Source of the DNA: Palsa-504 sp963744575
GTDB lineage: Bacteria > Actinomycetota > Actinomycetes > Streptosporangiales > Streptosporangiaceae
Length of the DNA stretch: 64,000 bases
Assembly (NCBI GenBank): GCA_963744575.1
Contig: CAVUUF010000017.1
Location: 1 to 64,000, forward strand
Direction of reading: 5' to 3'
The position numbers were made by a program, and so were the translations under genes. This document shows positions 18,021-27,152 of the stretch, piece after piece; positions within the stretch are counted from its first letter, which is position 1, and each line of letters starts with the position of its first letter. Below the pieces are notes generated by a model that was not told the origin of the DNA, searched no databases, and saw only the letters and a list, made by a program, of their open reading frames with translations.

Positions 18021-18962
18021 TTAATCGCTTGTCGGCTGGGACCGGTACAGGGCCGCCGGGCGGCCCTGTTCGCCCGGCACGGCCAGCGCCGCGATCTCCC
18101 TGACGAACTCCGGCCACAGCGCCCGGGGCAGGTCGTGACCCATGCCGGAGAACCCCACGAACCGGGAGTCCGGTATCGCCCTGGCGACCGCCAGGCCCCC
18201 GCTCGGCGCGACAAGCGGGTCATGCAGCCCGTGGATGACCAGTGTCGGAACGGTGATCCGGCGCAGGTCCGCGGTACGGTTCGGCTGGCTCGCGCTCGCC
18301 GCGAGCTGCCGCCGGGCGCCGTCCGGGTCGTACCCGCGGTCATAGCTCCGGCCGGCCAGGTCACGGATGTACTGCTCGTCGAACGCGAAGCCGCGCGAGC
18401 CGATGAGCCGGAACGTCTCCACCGCCGCTGCAACGGCCGCGGGCCGGCCGCCGGCCACGCGCCGCCGCACCAGCCGGGCATAGACCCGGGGTTTGGGCTG
18501 CCCCACCCGGCGGGATCCGGTCGAGGTCATCATCAGCGTGAGCGTGCGGACCCGGTCGGCGTGCTCCAGCGCCACGGTCTGCGCGATGAACCCGCCCATC
18601 GACGCCCCGACCAGGTGAACCTGGCCCAGCCCCAGGCCATCGATGAACCCGGCCACATCGCTAGCCATGTCGCTGATCGAGTACGGCGGCGGCAGGCGGC
18701 GCACGAGGATGTCGGCCAGCCGCGGCGGCGGGAAGCCGGTCAGGTGGGTCGATTGGCCCACGTCCCGGTTGTCGAACCGAACGACGAACAGGCCGCATCG
18801 GGCCAGGCCCTCGCACAGCTCGTCCGGCCAGGCGATCATCTGCGTCGCCAGGCCCATGATCAGCACGACCGGCGGCGCGCCCGCGTCACCGAACGTCTCA
18901 TACGCCAGCTCGATGCCGTTGGCGGCCACCCGGCCCGGCGTGCGGGCGGCAGCATCATCCAT
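18021..18962 (-). CDS. Alpha/beta-hydrolase
   Basis: 313 residues. The nucleophile elbow is GASMGGF, the oxyanion region is VVLIMGLATQ, the acidic residue is in HGLHDPLV and the catalytic His in GMGHDLP. It belongs to the esterase/haloperoxidase-like hydrolases seen widely in actinobacteria. The gene overlaps the small ORF upstream (8 bases), which overlaps the ATPase gene, so all three look translationally coupled. The substrate is unknown. Confidence 0.88.
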   Translation of the reverse strand: MDDAAARTPGRVAANGIELAYETFGDAGAPPVVLIMGLATQMIAWPDELCEGLARCGLFVVRFDNRDVGQSTHLTGFPPPRLADILVRRLPPPYSISDMASDVAGFIDGLGLGQVHLVGASMGGFIAQTVALEHADRVRTLTLMMTSTGSRRVGQPKPRVYARLVRRRVAGGRPAAVAAAVETFRLIGSRGFAFDEQYIRDLAGRSYDRGYDPDGARRQLAASASQPNRTADLRRITVPTLVIHGLHDPLVAPSGGLAVARAIPDSRFVGFSGMGHDLPRALWPEFVREIAALAVPGEQGRPAALYRSQPTSD

Positions 18963-19131
18963 AAGCGCAGTCTAGGGTGAGATCCAGTTCGGACCAGCGG
19001 GCCGCCACCTTCTCGGCCAGCGGGAACAGCGCCTGGCGGATCCGGGCAAGCGCCAGGCTCACCCGCAGATCCCGCGGCACGTGCTCCAGCTCGCCCGCGG
19101 TCATCCCGGTGAGCGACCCGGTGATCACCAT
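18955..19131 (-). CDS. Small protein overlapping both neighbours
   Basis: 58 residues (MVITGSLTGMTAGELEHVPR start, ending DLTLDCAYG). The ATG at 19131 overlaps the stop of the upstream ATPase gene (ATGGTGA), and its TGA at 18955-18957 overlaps the hydrolase start. Both overlaps are typical of coupled actinobacterial genes, which is the main reason to call it. No domain recognised. Confidence 0.55.
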   Translation of the reverse strand: MVITGSLTGMTAGELEHVPRDLRVSLALARIRQALFPLAEKVAARWSELDLTLDCAYG

Positions 19132-19502
19132 GACAGCCGGACCCAGACAACGCGGTCGCCGTCGCTGGTCTCCTCGGTACCCCAGCCGTCCGGCCCGGCG
19201 AGCGCCTCCACCACGTCCAGCCCGTGGGGACGCCCGTCCGGCTGCCTGCACCGCCAGGGACCGCCGAGGTCCTCGCACTCGACCCAGACGTAATCCGGGT
19301 ACAGCTCGCACCGGACGGTGAAGAACTCGCCGCTGCTATTGCTGTGCAAGACCGAATTGGACGCGATCTCCGACACCACCAGCACCGCGTCATCGGCGGC
19401 AGGGCAGCCGTCCACGTACCGTGCCACCGCGGCGCGCACCCGGCGTACCTGGTCGGCCCGGCCGTGGAACGTGCCGGTGTACATCGTCGCCGTCGCTGCC
19501 AT
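19125..19502 (-). CDS. RsbW-like GHKL ATPase (anti-sigma/serine kinase family)
   Basis: 125 residues from the ATG at 19502 (MAATATMYTG); an upstream start at 19583 would add 27 residues. The N-box is VVSEIASNSVLHSNS and the G1-like segment is ECEDLGGPW. A later PHGLDVVEALA replaces the usual G2 loop. Such small GHKL proteins regulate sigma factors or anti-sigma antagonists by phosphorylation. No sigma factor gene is adjacent. Confidence 0.8.
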   Translation of the reverse strand: MAATATMYTGTFHGRADQVRRVRAAVARYVDGCPAADDAVLVVSEIASNSVLHSNSSGEFFTVRCELYPDYVWVECEDLGGPWRCRQPDGRPHGLDVVEALAGPDGWGTEETSDGDRVVWVRLSW

Positions 19503-19639
19503 TCCCGCCTGACTTCCTCGCCCGTGATCCCGCCCGAGGGGAAGACGCCATGCCGGGACGGGGATGACATCCGGGTCGGTCATGCTCGGATGATAGAAAG
19601 GCCGAAGATATGCAGTCCACGATGTTGCGAGATGTTGCG

Positions 19640-20491
19640 CTAACTGAGCTCGCTCAGGGCCCTGATGATCAGCGCCCGGGCCGCCCCTCCGTGGATCGCG
19701 GCGGCCTTGAGATGCTCGAACATCCTGGCGTACAGCTCGATTTCCTGCGGCCGGGTGACCTCGATGCTCGCGGTGGGCGTCTCCAGCGCAACCAGGGACT
19801 CGTCGAAGATCCAGAATCCCGCTGAGGCGACTGCGGCCCGCTCAGTCATCATCGGGATGATCGCGAGGGAGACGGTCGGTATCGACATCGCCTCCAGCAG
19901 CCGGCCCAGTTGCCCGGCCTGTACCTCGGCGGTGCCGAACCAGGTCCGCAAGGCCTGTTCCTCCAGGACGACGGCAAACCGCTTGTCGGCTTGATAGATG
20001 ACTCGCTGCCGTTCCATCCGGGCGGCGACGGCGGCATCAAGATCGTCCGGGGTCGCCAGGAAATCGATCCAGAATGACAGCATGGCGGCGCAGTAGGCGG
20101 CGGTCTGGAACAGGCCCGGTATGACATTGTGCTCGTAGATCCGGAACAGGCTGGCCTGCTCGTACAGCGGGACGGTGTGAGCCCCCAGGACACGTTTCAT
20201 TCCGGCCCGGGCCTGCCGCCGGAATTCCAGGTAGGCGGACTGGGCGACGCGTGCGGTCGCGATAATGTCGGGGATTTGCTCCTCAGCCCCGCAGGCTCGG
20301 CACCAATCGCGGATGTCCTGGTCAAACGGGGTCTGCACTCCGTGCTCGAGCTTGCTCACCCGGGTGAAATGCTGACCCGTCGCAGCCGCGAGTGCACGTC
20401 CCGAAAGGCCCGCGTCCTTGCGGATTTCCCGGAAACGGGCGCCGAGCGCCTCCTGCGCCTGCCTGGCGGAGCTAGATGGGCTTGTATTCAC
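19640..20491 (-). CDS. XRE-family regulator with DUF5753 domain
   Basis: 283 residues from the GTG at 20491. An N-terminal helix-turn-helix (LGARFREIRKDAGLSGRALA, then HFTRVSKLEHG) is followed by the DUF5753 domain (PGLFQTAAYCAAML, then VVLEEQALRTWFG). This is the common actinomycete class often paired with a small DUF397 or DUF6879 protein. The start overlaps the end of the DUF6879 gene by 20 bases, so they form one unit and probably act together. Confidence 0.9.
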   Translation of the reverse strand: MNTSPSSSARQAQEALGARFREIRKDAGLSGRALAAATGQHFTRVSKLEHGVQTPFDQDIRDWCRACGAEEQIPDIIATARVAQSAYLEFRRQARAGMKRVLGAHTVPLYEQASLFRIYEHNVIPGLFQTAAYCAAMLSFWIDFLATPDDLDAAVAARMERQRVIYQADKRFAVVLEEQALRTWFGTAEVQAGQLGRLLEAMSIPTVSLAIIPMMTERAAVASAGFWIFDESLVALETPTASIEVTRPQEIELYARMFEHLKAAAIHGGAARALIIRALSELS

Positions 20492-20990
20492 AGTGCGGTA
20501 TCGACAGCTTCCAGACGGCCTCGAACGCGGACCGGCACAGCCGGAGGTCAGCGGGGTCAGCCGAGCTGAGCATGCCCGTGGCCAGGCCGTTGCCCGCGTA
20601 CAGGAGGAATACGGCCAGCCGGTCATCGAACAGGTAGAAGTCGTTTCCGGGCAGGGCGACGGACGACACCCGGCTGCGGGGCACCCAGCGGATATCCTCC
20701 CCGGCTTCCACCATCGGATAAGCGATGCTGTAAGACCAGCGCTGATACTCACTCAGCGGTTCGGAGACGATCCGGGCCCGGCGGACCGACTTCCCGGCCT
20801 TCACATGCTCGCTGAGCGTGGCGCACCACTCCTGGAGCCACTGCAGGTCATCGGGCTCTCCGCCGGCCCACCTGGCCATGTACGGCAGTTCTACCGCTGT
20901 CCCGTAGGCATCGCGCATCTCCAGGTGGATGGCTTCCCGCCCGAACCTGACCAGCAGATCCTCGAACTCCTCATCCGTTACCGGCGTCAC
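20472..20990 (-). CDS. DUF6879-family protein
   Basis: 172 residues. It contains the family pattern FEDLLVRFGREAIHLEMRDAY, RARIVSEPLSEYQRW, DIRWVPRS and the LPGNDFYLFDDRLAVFL segment. DUF6879 proteins regularly precede DUF5753 XRE regulators in actinobacteria, as here. The function is unknown but likely linked to the regulator. Confidence 0.82.
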   Translation of the reverse strand: MTPVTDEEFEDLLVRFGREAIHLEMRDAYGTAVELPYMARWAGGEPDDLQWLQEWCATLSEHVKAGKSVRRARIVSEPLSEYQRWSYSIAYPMVEAGEDIRWVPRSRVSSVALPGNDFYLFDDRLAVFLLYAGNGLATGMLSSADPADLRLCRSAFEAVWKLSIPHCEYKPI

Positions 20991-21192
20991 GGTCCTCCTG
21001 CCTGAAGAACTGGATCATCCGGTCCGGGATCTCCACGGCCGTCTCCCCATCAGGAATATCCATCTGGGCGAGGGCTTCGGGATCGGTGACCATCCAGCCC
21101 TGCACGATCCAGCTTTCCCGATCGGTGCGGTACACCGTGGGCGACCCGGTCGGGTTGGAGTCCGGGTCCTTGCCGATGAACGTTAGCCGCAT
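20971..21192 (-). CDS. Small conserved protein of the XRE/DUF6879 module
   Basis: 73 residues (MRLTFIGKDPDSNPTGSPTV then YRTDRESWIVQGW). Proteins with this opening occur upstream of DUF6879-XRE pairs in other actinomycetes. It overlaps the DUF6879 gene by 20 bases, giving a three-gene coupled unit. No biochemical role is known to me. Confidence 0.72.
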   Translation of the reverse strand: MRLTFIGKDPDSNPTGSPTVYRTDRESWIVQGWMVTDPEALAQMDIPDGETAVEIPDRMIQFFRQEDRDAGNG

Positions 21193-21209
21193 GGCCTCTC
21201 CTCGTCATG

Positions 21210-21413
21210 CTAGTTGCTGAATGTTGCGCTCAAAGCGTCGATCCCGTTCTCTGGATAAGTCAACTCCCCCGGGAAAGTCATGCCGCATCGGTACAACGAC
21301 GCGAATAGGAAGTCTCCGCTGCGGTCGCCGGTGAAGATGCGGTCGCTTCGCTTCCCAATCGGGAGGCGGGACGAGTTGGTGCTGTTCCGGATGGCCGAAC
21401 GCCCCGTCCACAA
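21210..21413 (-). pseudogene. Fragment of a uracil-DNA glycosylase gene
   Basis: The reading frame contains DRIFTGDRSGDFLFASLYRC, essentially identical to the segment of the intact glycosylase at 23235-23981. Sequence on either side does not match the enzyme. The homologous stretch is about 90 bases (around 21283-21375). It is a short duplicated piece, not a functional gene. Confidence 0.75.
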
Positions 21414-21455
21414 GGTCTTCGGTCTGTACCGCGGCGAGGCGGCCCAGTCTGACGG

Positions 21456-22421
21456 TCAGGTTTGCTGTGGGAATTCGATGTCGGCCAGGACACCGTGATG
21501 GTCGGTGCGGGGCACCCGGATGACGCGGGTCGTCGGCACTATCGCAGTCCGGGAGACCAGCACGTGATCCAGACGCATGACGGGTAGCGCCGGCCAGGTG
21601 AATCCTGGCCAGGACCGGTTCTGGCTGGCTTCTGCACAATCAACAAAGCCTGCCGCCAGGAGATCCCGGAACGGCCGGTGATCCCGGGTGGCGTTGAAAT
21701 CCCCGGCCACCACCTGCGGCTCATCGACGGCAGCCAGCGTCTGCTGGATCATCGCCAGCTCACGCCGCCATCTGCCGGCCCGCCCGTGGATCGGGGAGAC
21801 TGGATGTACCGCGGTCAATGTCACCGGAAACCCGCCCGGTGGATCCATCCGCGCTCGCGGCGCGGCCGTAGACAGACCCGGGACCGGCGGCAGCGGAGTC
21901 AGCGGCCAGCGCGCCCACAAGCCGGTGCCTGGCGCACCGGGCCGGGGATCGAGGTGAGAAAACGGAAGCACTTGCGTGAGCCCGGCCGCCGTCAGCCGGG
22001 TCACCATGCGCGGAGTCAGTTCCTGGACAGCGAGCACATCTACCTCGTGCTGGCGCAGGACGCGAAGGATCACGGCCGGGTCGGCCGCACCGTACTTGGC
22101 GTTCACGGTGAACAGGCGCAGCCTGAGCGCTGCCGCCGCGGATCCCGTTCCGCGCGACGGTGCTGGCGCAGCCTGGAAACGAGGCCGCCTCAGCGGCGGC
22201 AGCTGCCACGACACCAGCAGCACGGCCGGGATCGCCAGCAGGACCGCCAGCCACCAGGCCGCGAACCCGGCGATGATCACGGCGGCGACCGCGGGCACGA
22301 CGGCCAGCGGGGCCAGAGCCGCTAGTTCCGGGCCGGGATTCGGGGGAGACCCGCCGGCCAGCCGCGCGAGCAGCGCGGGCAACGCCAAGGCCATCAGGAT
22401 CAGGGCCGTCACCCAGGTCAC
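21456..22421 (-). CDS. Membrane-anchored endonuclease/exonuclease/phosphatase-family protein
   Basis: 321 residues from the GTG at 22421, preceded by AGGAGAGAAGAGG; a longer start at 22502 is possible. Two or three membrane segments (VTWVTALILMALALPALLA onward) are followed by the EEP fold: VDVLAVQELT, VVAGDFNATRDH, RLDHVLVS and TDHHGVLADI give the catalytic acidic and His residues. Such proteins hydrolyse phosphodiesters outside the membrane. The substrate is unknown. Confidence 0.87.
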   Translation of the reverse strand: MTWVTALILMALALPALLARLAGGSPPNPGPELAALAPLAVVPAVAAVIIAGFAAWWLAVLLAIPAVLLVSWQLPPLRRPRFQAAPAPSRGTGSAAAALRLRLFTVNAKYGAADPAVILRVLRQHEVDVLAVQELTPRMVTRLTAAGLTQVLPFSHLDPRPGAPGTGLWARWPLTPLPPVPGLSTAAPRARMDPPGGFPVTLTAVHPVSPIHGRAGRWRRELAMIQQTLAAVDEPQVVAGDFNATRDHRPFRDLLAAGFVDCAEASQNRSWPGFTWPALPVMRLDHVLVSRTAIVPTTRVIRVPRTDHHGVLADIEFPQQT

Positions 22422-22529
22422 GCCTCTTCTCTCCTGCCTGCCGGTGCGGATGGCTTGACTTGCTTCAGAAGTAACTGGTGGTAGTGGCGGCGAGGCGGGC
22501 ACCAGGTCCGTTCGGGATGATGGCCGACT

Positions 22530-23225
22530 TCAGCTGCGCGGGGCCTCATCAGCACCCGCGCGATCGGATCCCGCTATCTCGATGTCCAGCTCATGATCAC
22601 CCGGGGTGGCGCGGCCGGCCGGCGGGGAAGGGGACGATCTGACCGGAACGGGCTGCTGGAACAGGCGGATACGCATGCGGGGGATGCCCAGCGTTACCAG
22701 GGTGAGCCGGACGACCGTGAACACGATGATCATGGCCCAGAACCAGCGGGCACTGGCCGTCCATGCCGTGTCCTGAAACGGCCACAGCATCCTGACCCCC
22801 GGCGGGCCCTCGGCGATGTCCCGGGCGAAATGGATCAGCAGCCCGGCCGACGCGCCGGCCAGCACGGCCCGGTGCTGGCGGCTGGCCGCCGCCGCCACGA
22901 CCACCACGGCCACGGTGGCCAGGGAATGCGTGACAGGCCGCTGGTACGGGTTCCCCACCCCGAGGTACAGAGGTATGTGGTCCAGGTCGATGGCCACGGA
23001 CGCGATCAGGCCCGCGACGTAGAAACGGCGCGGCACGTCGATGAAGCAGGACAGGGCGAGCAGGCCCAGCGCCCCGGTGGCCAGGTGGGCGGGTTCATCA
23101 AGCCCGCCGGTGGCCAGGATGCTGAACGAAACCCTGCGGTCAGCCGCGTCGAACGCCAGCGCCACTCCGGCCAGCAGGACCGGAACCGCCCACAACCTGA
23201 CCAGATCCCGCCCGCGCAACCCCAT
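22530..23225 (-). CDS. YdjM/DUF457-like membrane metal-dependent hydrolase
   Basis: 231 residues with about five membrane segments. Conserved polar motifs are DEPAHLATG, DLDHIP, PVTHSLATV and HFARDIAEGP, a pattern of His/Asp residues in the YdjM-like family of predicted inner-membrane hydrolases. A long polar C-terminal tail (Pro/Ser-rich) follows. Ten bases separate its start from the glycosylase gene. Confidence 0.78.
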   Translation of the reverse strand: MGLRGRDLVRLWAVPVLLAGVALAFDAADRRVSFSILATGGLDEPAHLATGALGLLALSCFIDVPRRFYVAGLIASVAIDLDHIPLYLGVGNPYQRPVTHSLATVAVVVVAAAASRQHRAVLAGASAGLLIHFARDIAEGPPGVRMLWPFQDTAWTASARWFWAMIIVFTVVRLTLVTLGIPRMRIRLFQQPVPVRSSPSPPAGRATPGDHELDIEIAGSDRAGADEAPRS

Positions 23226-23234
23226 CCGACGATG

Positions 23235-23981
23235 CTACGTAATCCCGGCGCATGCGCGGGCGCGGGTGAAGACGGCGTCCAGCATGGCCGGGGTGACCCG
23301 GCCGGTGAACGTGTTCTGCTGGCTCGGGTGGTAGCAGCCGATGAGCAGCACGTCGCGCGGCGGCCGGGGGCTGGCCAGCCGCGCCTCGGCGCCGTGGCCG
23401 AAGGCCGGCCGCGGCCGGGGCAGCGCGAAGCCGCAGGTCCGCAGCACCGGCCACAGGGCCTGCCAGGCGAACCCGCCGAGGCAGACGATGACGCGCAGGT
23501 CGGCGGCCGCCAGGCGGAGCTCCGCGGCCAGCCACGGCGCGCAGGCGTCGCGCTCGGCGGGTTCCGGCTTGTTGGCCGGCGGGGCGCAGCGGACCGCCGC
23601 CGCCATCCGGGTGCCGAGCAGCCGCTGGCCGTCCCCGGCGGACACGCTGACCGGCTTCTCCGCCAGGCCGCACCGGTACAGCGACGCGAACAGGAAGTCC
23701 CCGCTGCGGTCGCCGGTGAAGATGCGGCCGGTGCGGTTCCCGCCGTGCGCGGCGGGCGCCAGGCCCACGATCAGCAGCCGCGGCCGTTCCGCTCCCCAGC
23801 CGGGAATGGGACGGGCCCAGTACGGCTCGTCGCGGAACGCGCGGCGGCGGGTGACGGCCACCTGCTCGCGCCAGGCGACCAGGCGGGGGCAGGCACGGCA
23901 GACCGACTGCCGGGCGACCAGCTCGTCCATCGTGCCGGCGCCCCCGGCCAGCTCCGCTACCTCCCCGGCGGTGCGCGCCAC
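23235..23981 (-). CDS. Uracil-DNA glycosylase, family 5-like
   Basis: 248 residues (or 231 from MDELVAR at 23930). It removes uracil or deaminated bases from DNA. Four-cysteine iron-sulfur features are visible (CRACPRL, and later single cysteines). The water-activating motif region is GLAPAAHGGNRTGR with FTGDRSGDFLF, and motif 2 is CYHPSQQNTFTGR. The layout matches UdgB/family 5. It is followed upstream by ppx in a conserved actinobacterial block. Confidence 0.9.
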   Translation of the reverse strand: MARTAGEVAELAGGAGTMDELVARQSVCRACPRLVAWREQVAVTRRRAFRDEPYWARPIPGWGAERPRLLIVGLAPAAHGGNRTGRIFTGDRSGDFLFASLYRCGLAEKPVSVSAGDGQRLLGTRMAAAVRCAPPANKPEPAERDACAPWLAAELRLAAADLRVIVCLGGFAWQALWPVLRTCGFALPRPRPAFGHGAEARLASPRPPRDVLLIGCYHPSQQNTFTGRVTPAMLDAVFTRARACAGIT

Positions 23982-24029
23982 CGGCGTGTCCGGCCGGGCC
24001 GGATCACTCCGGCCAGCCGTGCGGGGCCA

Positions 24030-24947
24030 TCAGCGGGCCGCCAGGGACCAGGCGATCCCGTCGAGGATGTCGTGCTCGCTGACCAGTACCTCGGCGAACC
24101 CGAACCGCTGCATGATCCGGTCCAGGACCAGGGCGCCGCCGCCGATCACGTCCACCCGGCCAGGGTGCATGACGCCGATCGCGGCGCGGGCGGCCCGGGT
24201 CTGGGCCAGCAGGCTCACGGTGACCTCGTGCACCTCGGTCGCGGGCACCCGGGCGTGGTGAATGCGGGCGGCGTCGTAGCTGGGGAGGCCCAGGGCGATG
24301 CCGGCCACCGTGGTGACCGAGCCGGCCAGCCCGATCAGCGTGCTGGCCTGCCGGACCGGCACCGCGGCGGCCACCGTGTCCAGGGCCGCGTCGATGTCGG
24401 CGACGGCGGCGGCCACCTCGGCCCGGGCCGGCGGGTCACCGTGCAGGTGCCGTTCGGTCATCCGGACGCAGCCGATGTCCACCGAGACCGCGTGCACCGC
24501 GCCGAGCACGAACTCGGTCGAGCCGCCGCCGATGTCCACCACGAGGTACGGACCCGAACGGGCGGCGAGTTCCGCGGTCGCGCCGGCGAACGACAGCCTC
24601 GCCTCCTCCTGCCCGGACAGGACCTCGGGCGCGACGCCGAGCACCTCCTTGACCAGGCGGACGAACTCGGCCGCGTTGCCGGCGTCCCTGGTCGCGCTCG
24701 TCGCCACCATGCGCACCGCCTGCGCGCCCGAACGGGTGATGAGGTCCGCGTAGTCGCGCAGCACGGCCATGGTCCGGGCGAGCGCCTCCGGCGCCAGCAG
24801 GCCGGTCCGGTCCACGCCCTGGCCGAGCCGGACGATCTCCATCCGGCGGGCCACGTCGGTCAGCTCGGCGCGGTCGGGATCCACGTCCGCCAGCAGCAGC
24901 CGCAGCGAGTTGGTCCCGCAGTCCACGGCGGCCACCCGGCGGCTCAC
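24030..24947 (-). CDS. ppx: Exopolyphosphatase/guanosine pentaphosphate phosphatase (Ppx/GppA)
   Basis: 305 residues from the GTG at 24947, which overlaps the DUF501 stop. ASKHA phosphatase motifs are VAAVDCGTNSLRLLL, VDIGGGSTEFV and IGLAGSVTT. It degrades polyphosphate or pppGpp. The order eno, divIC, DUF501, ppx is strongly conserved in actinobacteria and supports the identity. Confidence 0.93.
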   Translation of the reverse strand: MSRRVAAVDCGTNSLRLLLADVDPDRAELTDVARRMEIVRLGQGVDRTGLLAPEALARTMAVLRDYADLITRSGAQAVRMVATSATRDAGNAAEFVRLVKEVLGVAPEVLSGQEEARLSFAGATAELAARSGPYLVVDIGGGSTEFVLGAVHAVSVDIGCVRMTERHLHGDPPARAEVAAAVADIDAALDTVAAAVPVRQASTLIGLAGSVTTVAGIALGLPSYDAARIHHARVPATEVHEVTVSLLAQTRAARAAIGVMHPGRVDVIGGGALVLDRIMQRFGFAEVLVSEHDILDGIAWSLAAR

Positions 24948-25465
24948 CGGGCCTCCCCGGGCCCGCCGGCTTCTTCCCGCACGCACGGGCCCGGCAGCCA
25001 CCAGGCGCCCACGGCGTCGAGCGCCTCGCGCCCGAACGGGTTCACGCCGCCCGCGGCGAGCTCGTGAGCGGCGAGGGCATGCAAGCACTTCACCCGTTCG
25101 GGCATGCCGCCGGCGGACTGGGTGCCGGGCGGCAGCGGCTGCACTGCCGCTCGCCGTGCGGCGGTTTCCCGTCGGGCGAGGTAGTCGCGGTGCGCGGCTT
25201 CGTAACGGCGCCGCAGCGTGCCGTCGGCCAGCCGCGCGGTCATGTCCCGCATCACCCCGGCGGCCTCCAGCTTGCTGACCGCGGCGGCCGCCCGCGGGCA
25301 GGTCAGGTAGTACAGGGTGGGAAACGGGCTGCCGTCGGGCAGCCTCGGCGCCGTCTCGGCGACGTCGGGCAGCCCGCACGGGCACCGGTGGGCGACGGCG
25401 AGCAGCCCGCGCGGCGCGCGGCCGAGCTGGGCGGCGATGGCCGCCTCATCCCGTGCGGCTATCAC
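24944..25465 (-). CDS. DUF501 family protein
   Basis: 173 residues from the GTG at 25465, which overlaps the divIC stop (GTGA). The family pattern includes QLGRAPRG, VAHRCPCGLPDV, PFPTLYYLTCPRA and VKCLHALAAHELAGG-like residues near the C-terminus. The function is unknown. Its first 110 residues are repeated in the second copy at 48.7-49.0 kb. Confidence 0.9.
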   Translation of the reverse strand: MIAARDEAAIAAQLGRAPRGLLAVAHRCPCGLPDVAETAPRLPDGSPFPTLYYLTCPRAAAAVSKLEAAGVMRDMTARLADGTLRRRYEAAHRDYLARRETAARRAAVQPLPPGTQSAGGMPERVKCLHALAAHELAAGGVNPFGREALDAVGAWWLPGPCVREEAGGPGEAR

Positions 25466-25860
25466 TTCGCCGGGCTCGCTTCGGCCTGCTGGACCGATTG
25501 CCACACCTTGTCATACCACGGAGCCGGCCCGGGTTTGGGCGACGCGGCGGTGCCCGCCGCGGACGGGCCGCCCGCCACGATGTAGCACTGCGTGCCCGGG
25601 AAGCACATGTCGAGTTCCTGCCGGGCCAGCTGCTCGATGTAGGCGGGACTGGACAGCCTGGCCTGCTCCGCCTCCAGGCTCTTGACCTGGGCCAGCATGG
25701 CCTGCTGCTGCGCGACCAGCGAATCGATCTGCTGGCGCTGGGTCACGTACTCGCGGATCGGGTACGCCAGGCTCAGCGCGATCGCGCAGATCACCACCGC
25801 AAGCACCGCCGCCCGGCCGGTCAGCCGGGTGGACCGGGGGGCCGCGGCGGGCGGGGCCAT
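25462..25860 (-). CDS. Septum formation initiator (FtsB/DivIC-like), copy 1
   Basis: 132 residues. A short cytoplasmic N-terminus leads into one membrane helix (AAVLAVVICAIALSLAY), then a coiled coil (QRQQIDSLVAQQQAMLAQVK) and the DivIC pattern YIEQLARQELDMCFPGT. Cell-division proteins of this type link FtsL and FtsQ. The ATG overlaps the enolase stop. A near-identical copy is at 49030-49428. Confidence 0.9.
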   Translation of the reverse strand: MAPPAAAPRSTRLTGRAAVLAVVICAIALSLAYPIREYVTQRQQIDSLVAQQQAMLAQVKSLEAEQARLSSPAYIEQLARQELDMCFPGTQCYIVAGGPSAAGTAASPKPGPAPWYDKVWQSVQQAEASPAK

Positions 25861-27152
25861 CAGCCCTGGCTGGCCCGGGCCGCGAAGCGGGGATACGCGC
25901 CGGCGCCGGCGTAGGCCGCCGCGTCGCCGAGCAGTTCCTCGATCCGCAGCAGCTGGTTGTACTTGGCCACCCGCTCGCCGCGGGCGGGCGCGCCGGTCTT
26001 GATCTGGCCGCAGTCGGTGCCGACGGCCAGATCCGAGATGGTGGTGTCATCGGTCTCGCCGGAGCGGTGGCTGATCACGCAGCTGAACCCGGCCCGGTGG
26101 GCCAGGCTCACCGCGTCCAGGGTCTCGGTCACCGAGCCGATCTGGTTCAGCTTGACCAGCAGCGAGTTCGCCGAGCGCTCGGCGATGCCGCGGGCCAGCC
26201 GCTCCGGGTTGGTGACGAACAGGTCATCGCCGACCACCTGGACCCGCTCCCCGATACTCGCCGTGAGCTGCTGCCAGCCCGGCCAGTCCTCCTCGGCCAG
26301 CGGGTCCTCCAGCGACACCAGCGGGTAGGCGCCGACCCATTCCGCGTAGATGGCGGCCATCTCCGCGGAGGTCCGCGGCTTCCCCTCGAAGTTGTAGGCG
26401 CCGTCGGCATAGAACTCCGACGCGGCCGCGTCGATCGCCAGCGCGACGTCCCGGCCGGGGGTGAACCCGGCCTTGCCGATCGCCTCGACGATCAGGTCCA
26501 GCGCCGCCCGGTTGTGCTCCAGGTCGGGCGCGAAGCCGCCCTCGTCGCCGATGCCGGTGGACAGGCCGCGCTGCCTGACCACCGACTTCAGCGCGTGGTA
26601 GACCTCGGCCCCCCAGCGCAGCGCCTCGGCGAAGGTCGCCGCGCCGGCCGGGGTGATCATGAACTCCTGGATGTCCACGTTGTTGTCCGCGTGCGCGCCG
26701 CCGTTCAGGATGTTCATCATCGGGACCGGCAGCACGTGCGCGTTCGGGCCGCCCAGGTAGCGGAACAGCGGCAGGCCGCTGGACTGCGCGGCGGCGCGGG
26801 CGACGGCCATGCTGACGCCGACGATGGCGTTCGCGCCCAGCCTCGACTTGCCCGGCGTGCGGTCCAGGTCGATCAGCGCCTGGTCGACCAGCCGCTGGTC
26901 GTCGGCCTGGTGGCCGAGCAGTTCCGGCTGGATCTCGTCGATGACGGCGCAGACCGCCCGGGTTACCCCCTTGCCGCCGTATTCCGAGCCGCCGTCCCGC
27001 AGCTCGACCGCCTCGAACGCGCCGGTCGAGGCGCCGCTCGGCACGCCCGCCGTGGCGACGGTCCCGTCGTCCAGCGCCACCTCGACCTCGAGGGTCGGGT
27101 TACCGCGGGAATCCAGGATCTGCCTGGCATGGATCGCATCTATCGAAACCAC
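25860..27152 (-). CDS. eno: Enolase, copy 1
   Basis: 430 residues from the GTG at 27152. It interconverts 2-phosphoglycerate and PEP. Key residues are in SRGNPTLEVEV, GGAHADNNVDIQEFMI, GDEGGFAPD, SLEDPLAEEDW and the catalytic lysine LLVKLNQIG, with HRSGETDD near the end. Full length and intact. It is identical at protein level to the copy at 49428-50720. PEP made here is also the substrate of the nearby PEP mutase; that link is only suggestive. Confidence 0.95.
   Translation of the reverse strand: MVSIDAIHARQILDSRGNPTLEVEVALDDGTVATAGVPSGASTGAFEAVELRDGGSEYGGKGVTRAVCAVIDEIQPELLGHQADDQRLVDQALIDLDRTPGKSRLGANAIVGVSMAVARAAAQSSGLPLFRYLGGPNAHVLPVPMMNILNGGAHADNNVDIQEFMITPAGAATFAEALRWGAEVYHALKSVVRQRGLSTGIGDEGGFAPDLEHNRAALDLIVEAIGKAGFTPGRDVALAIDAAASEFYADGAYNFEGKPRTSAEMAAIYAEWVGAYPLVSLEDPLAEEDWPGWQQLTASIGERVQVVGDDLFVTNPERLARGIAERSANSLLVKLNQIGSVTETLDAVSLAHRAGFSCVISHRSGETDDTTISDLAVGTDCGQIKTGAPARGERVAKYNQLLRIEELLGDAAAYAGAGAYPRFAARASQG

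Noticed and set aside
22593..25067. An 824-residue plus-strand frame opposite the YdjM-like, glycosylase and ppx genes
   Set aside because: Low-complexity antisense translation; the minus-strand genes explain the region.
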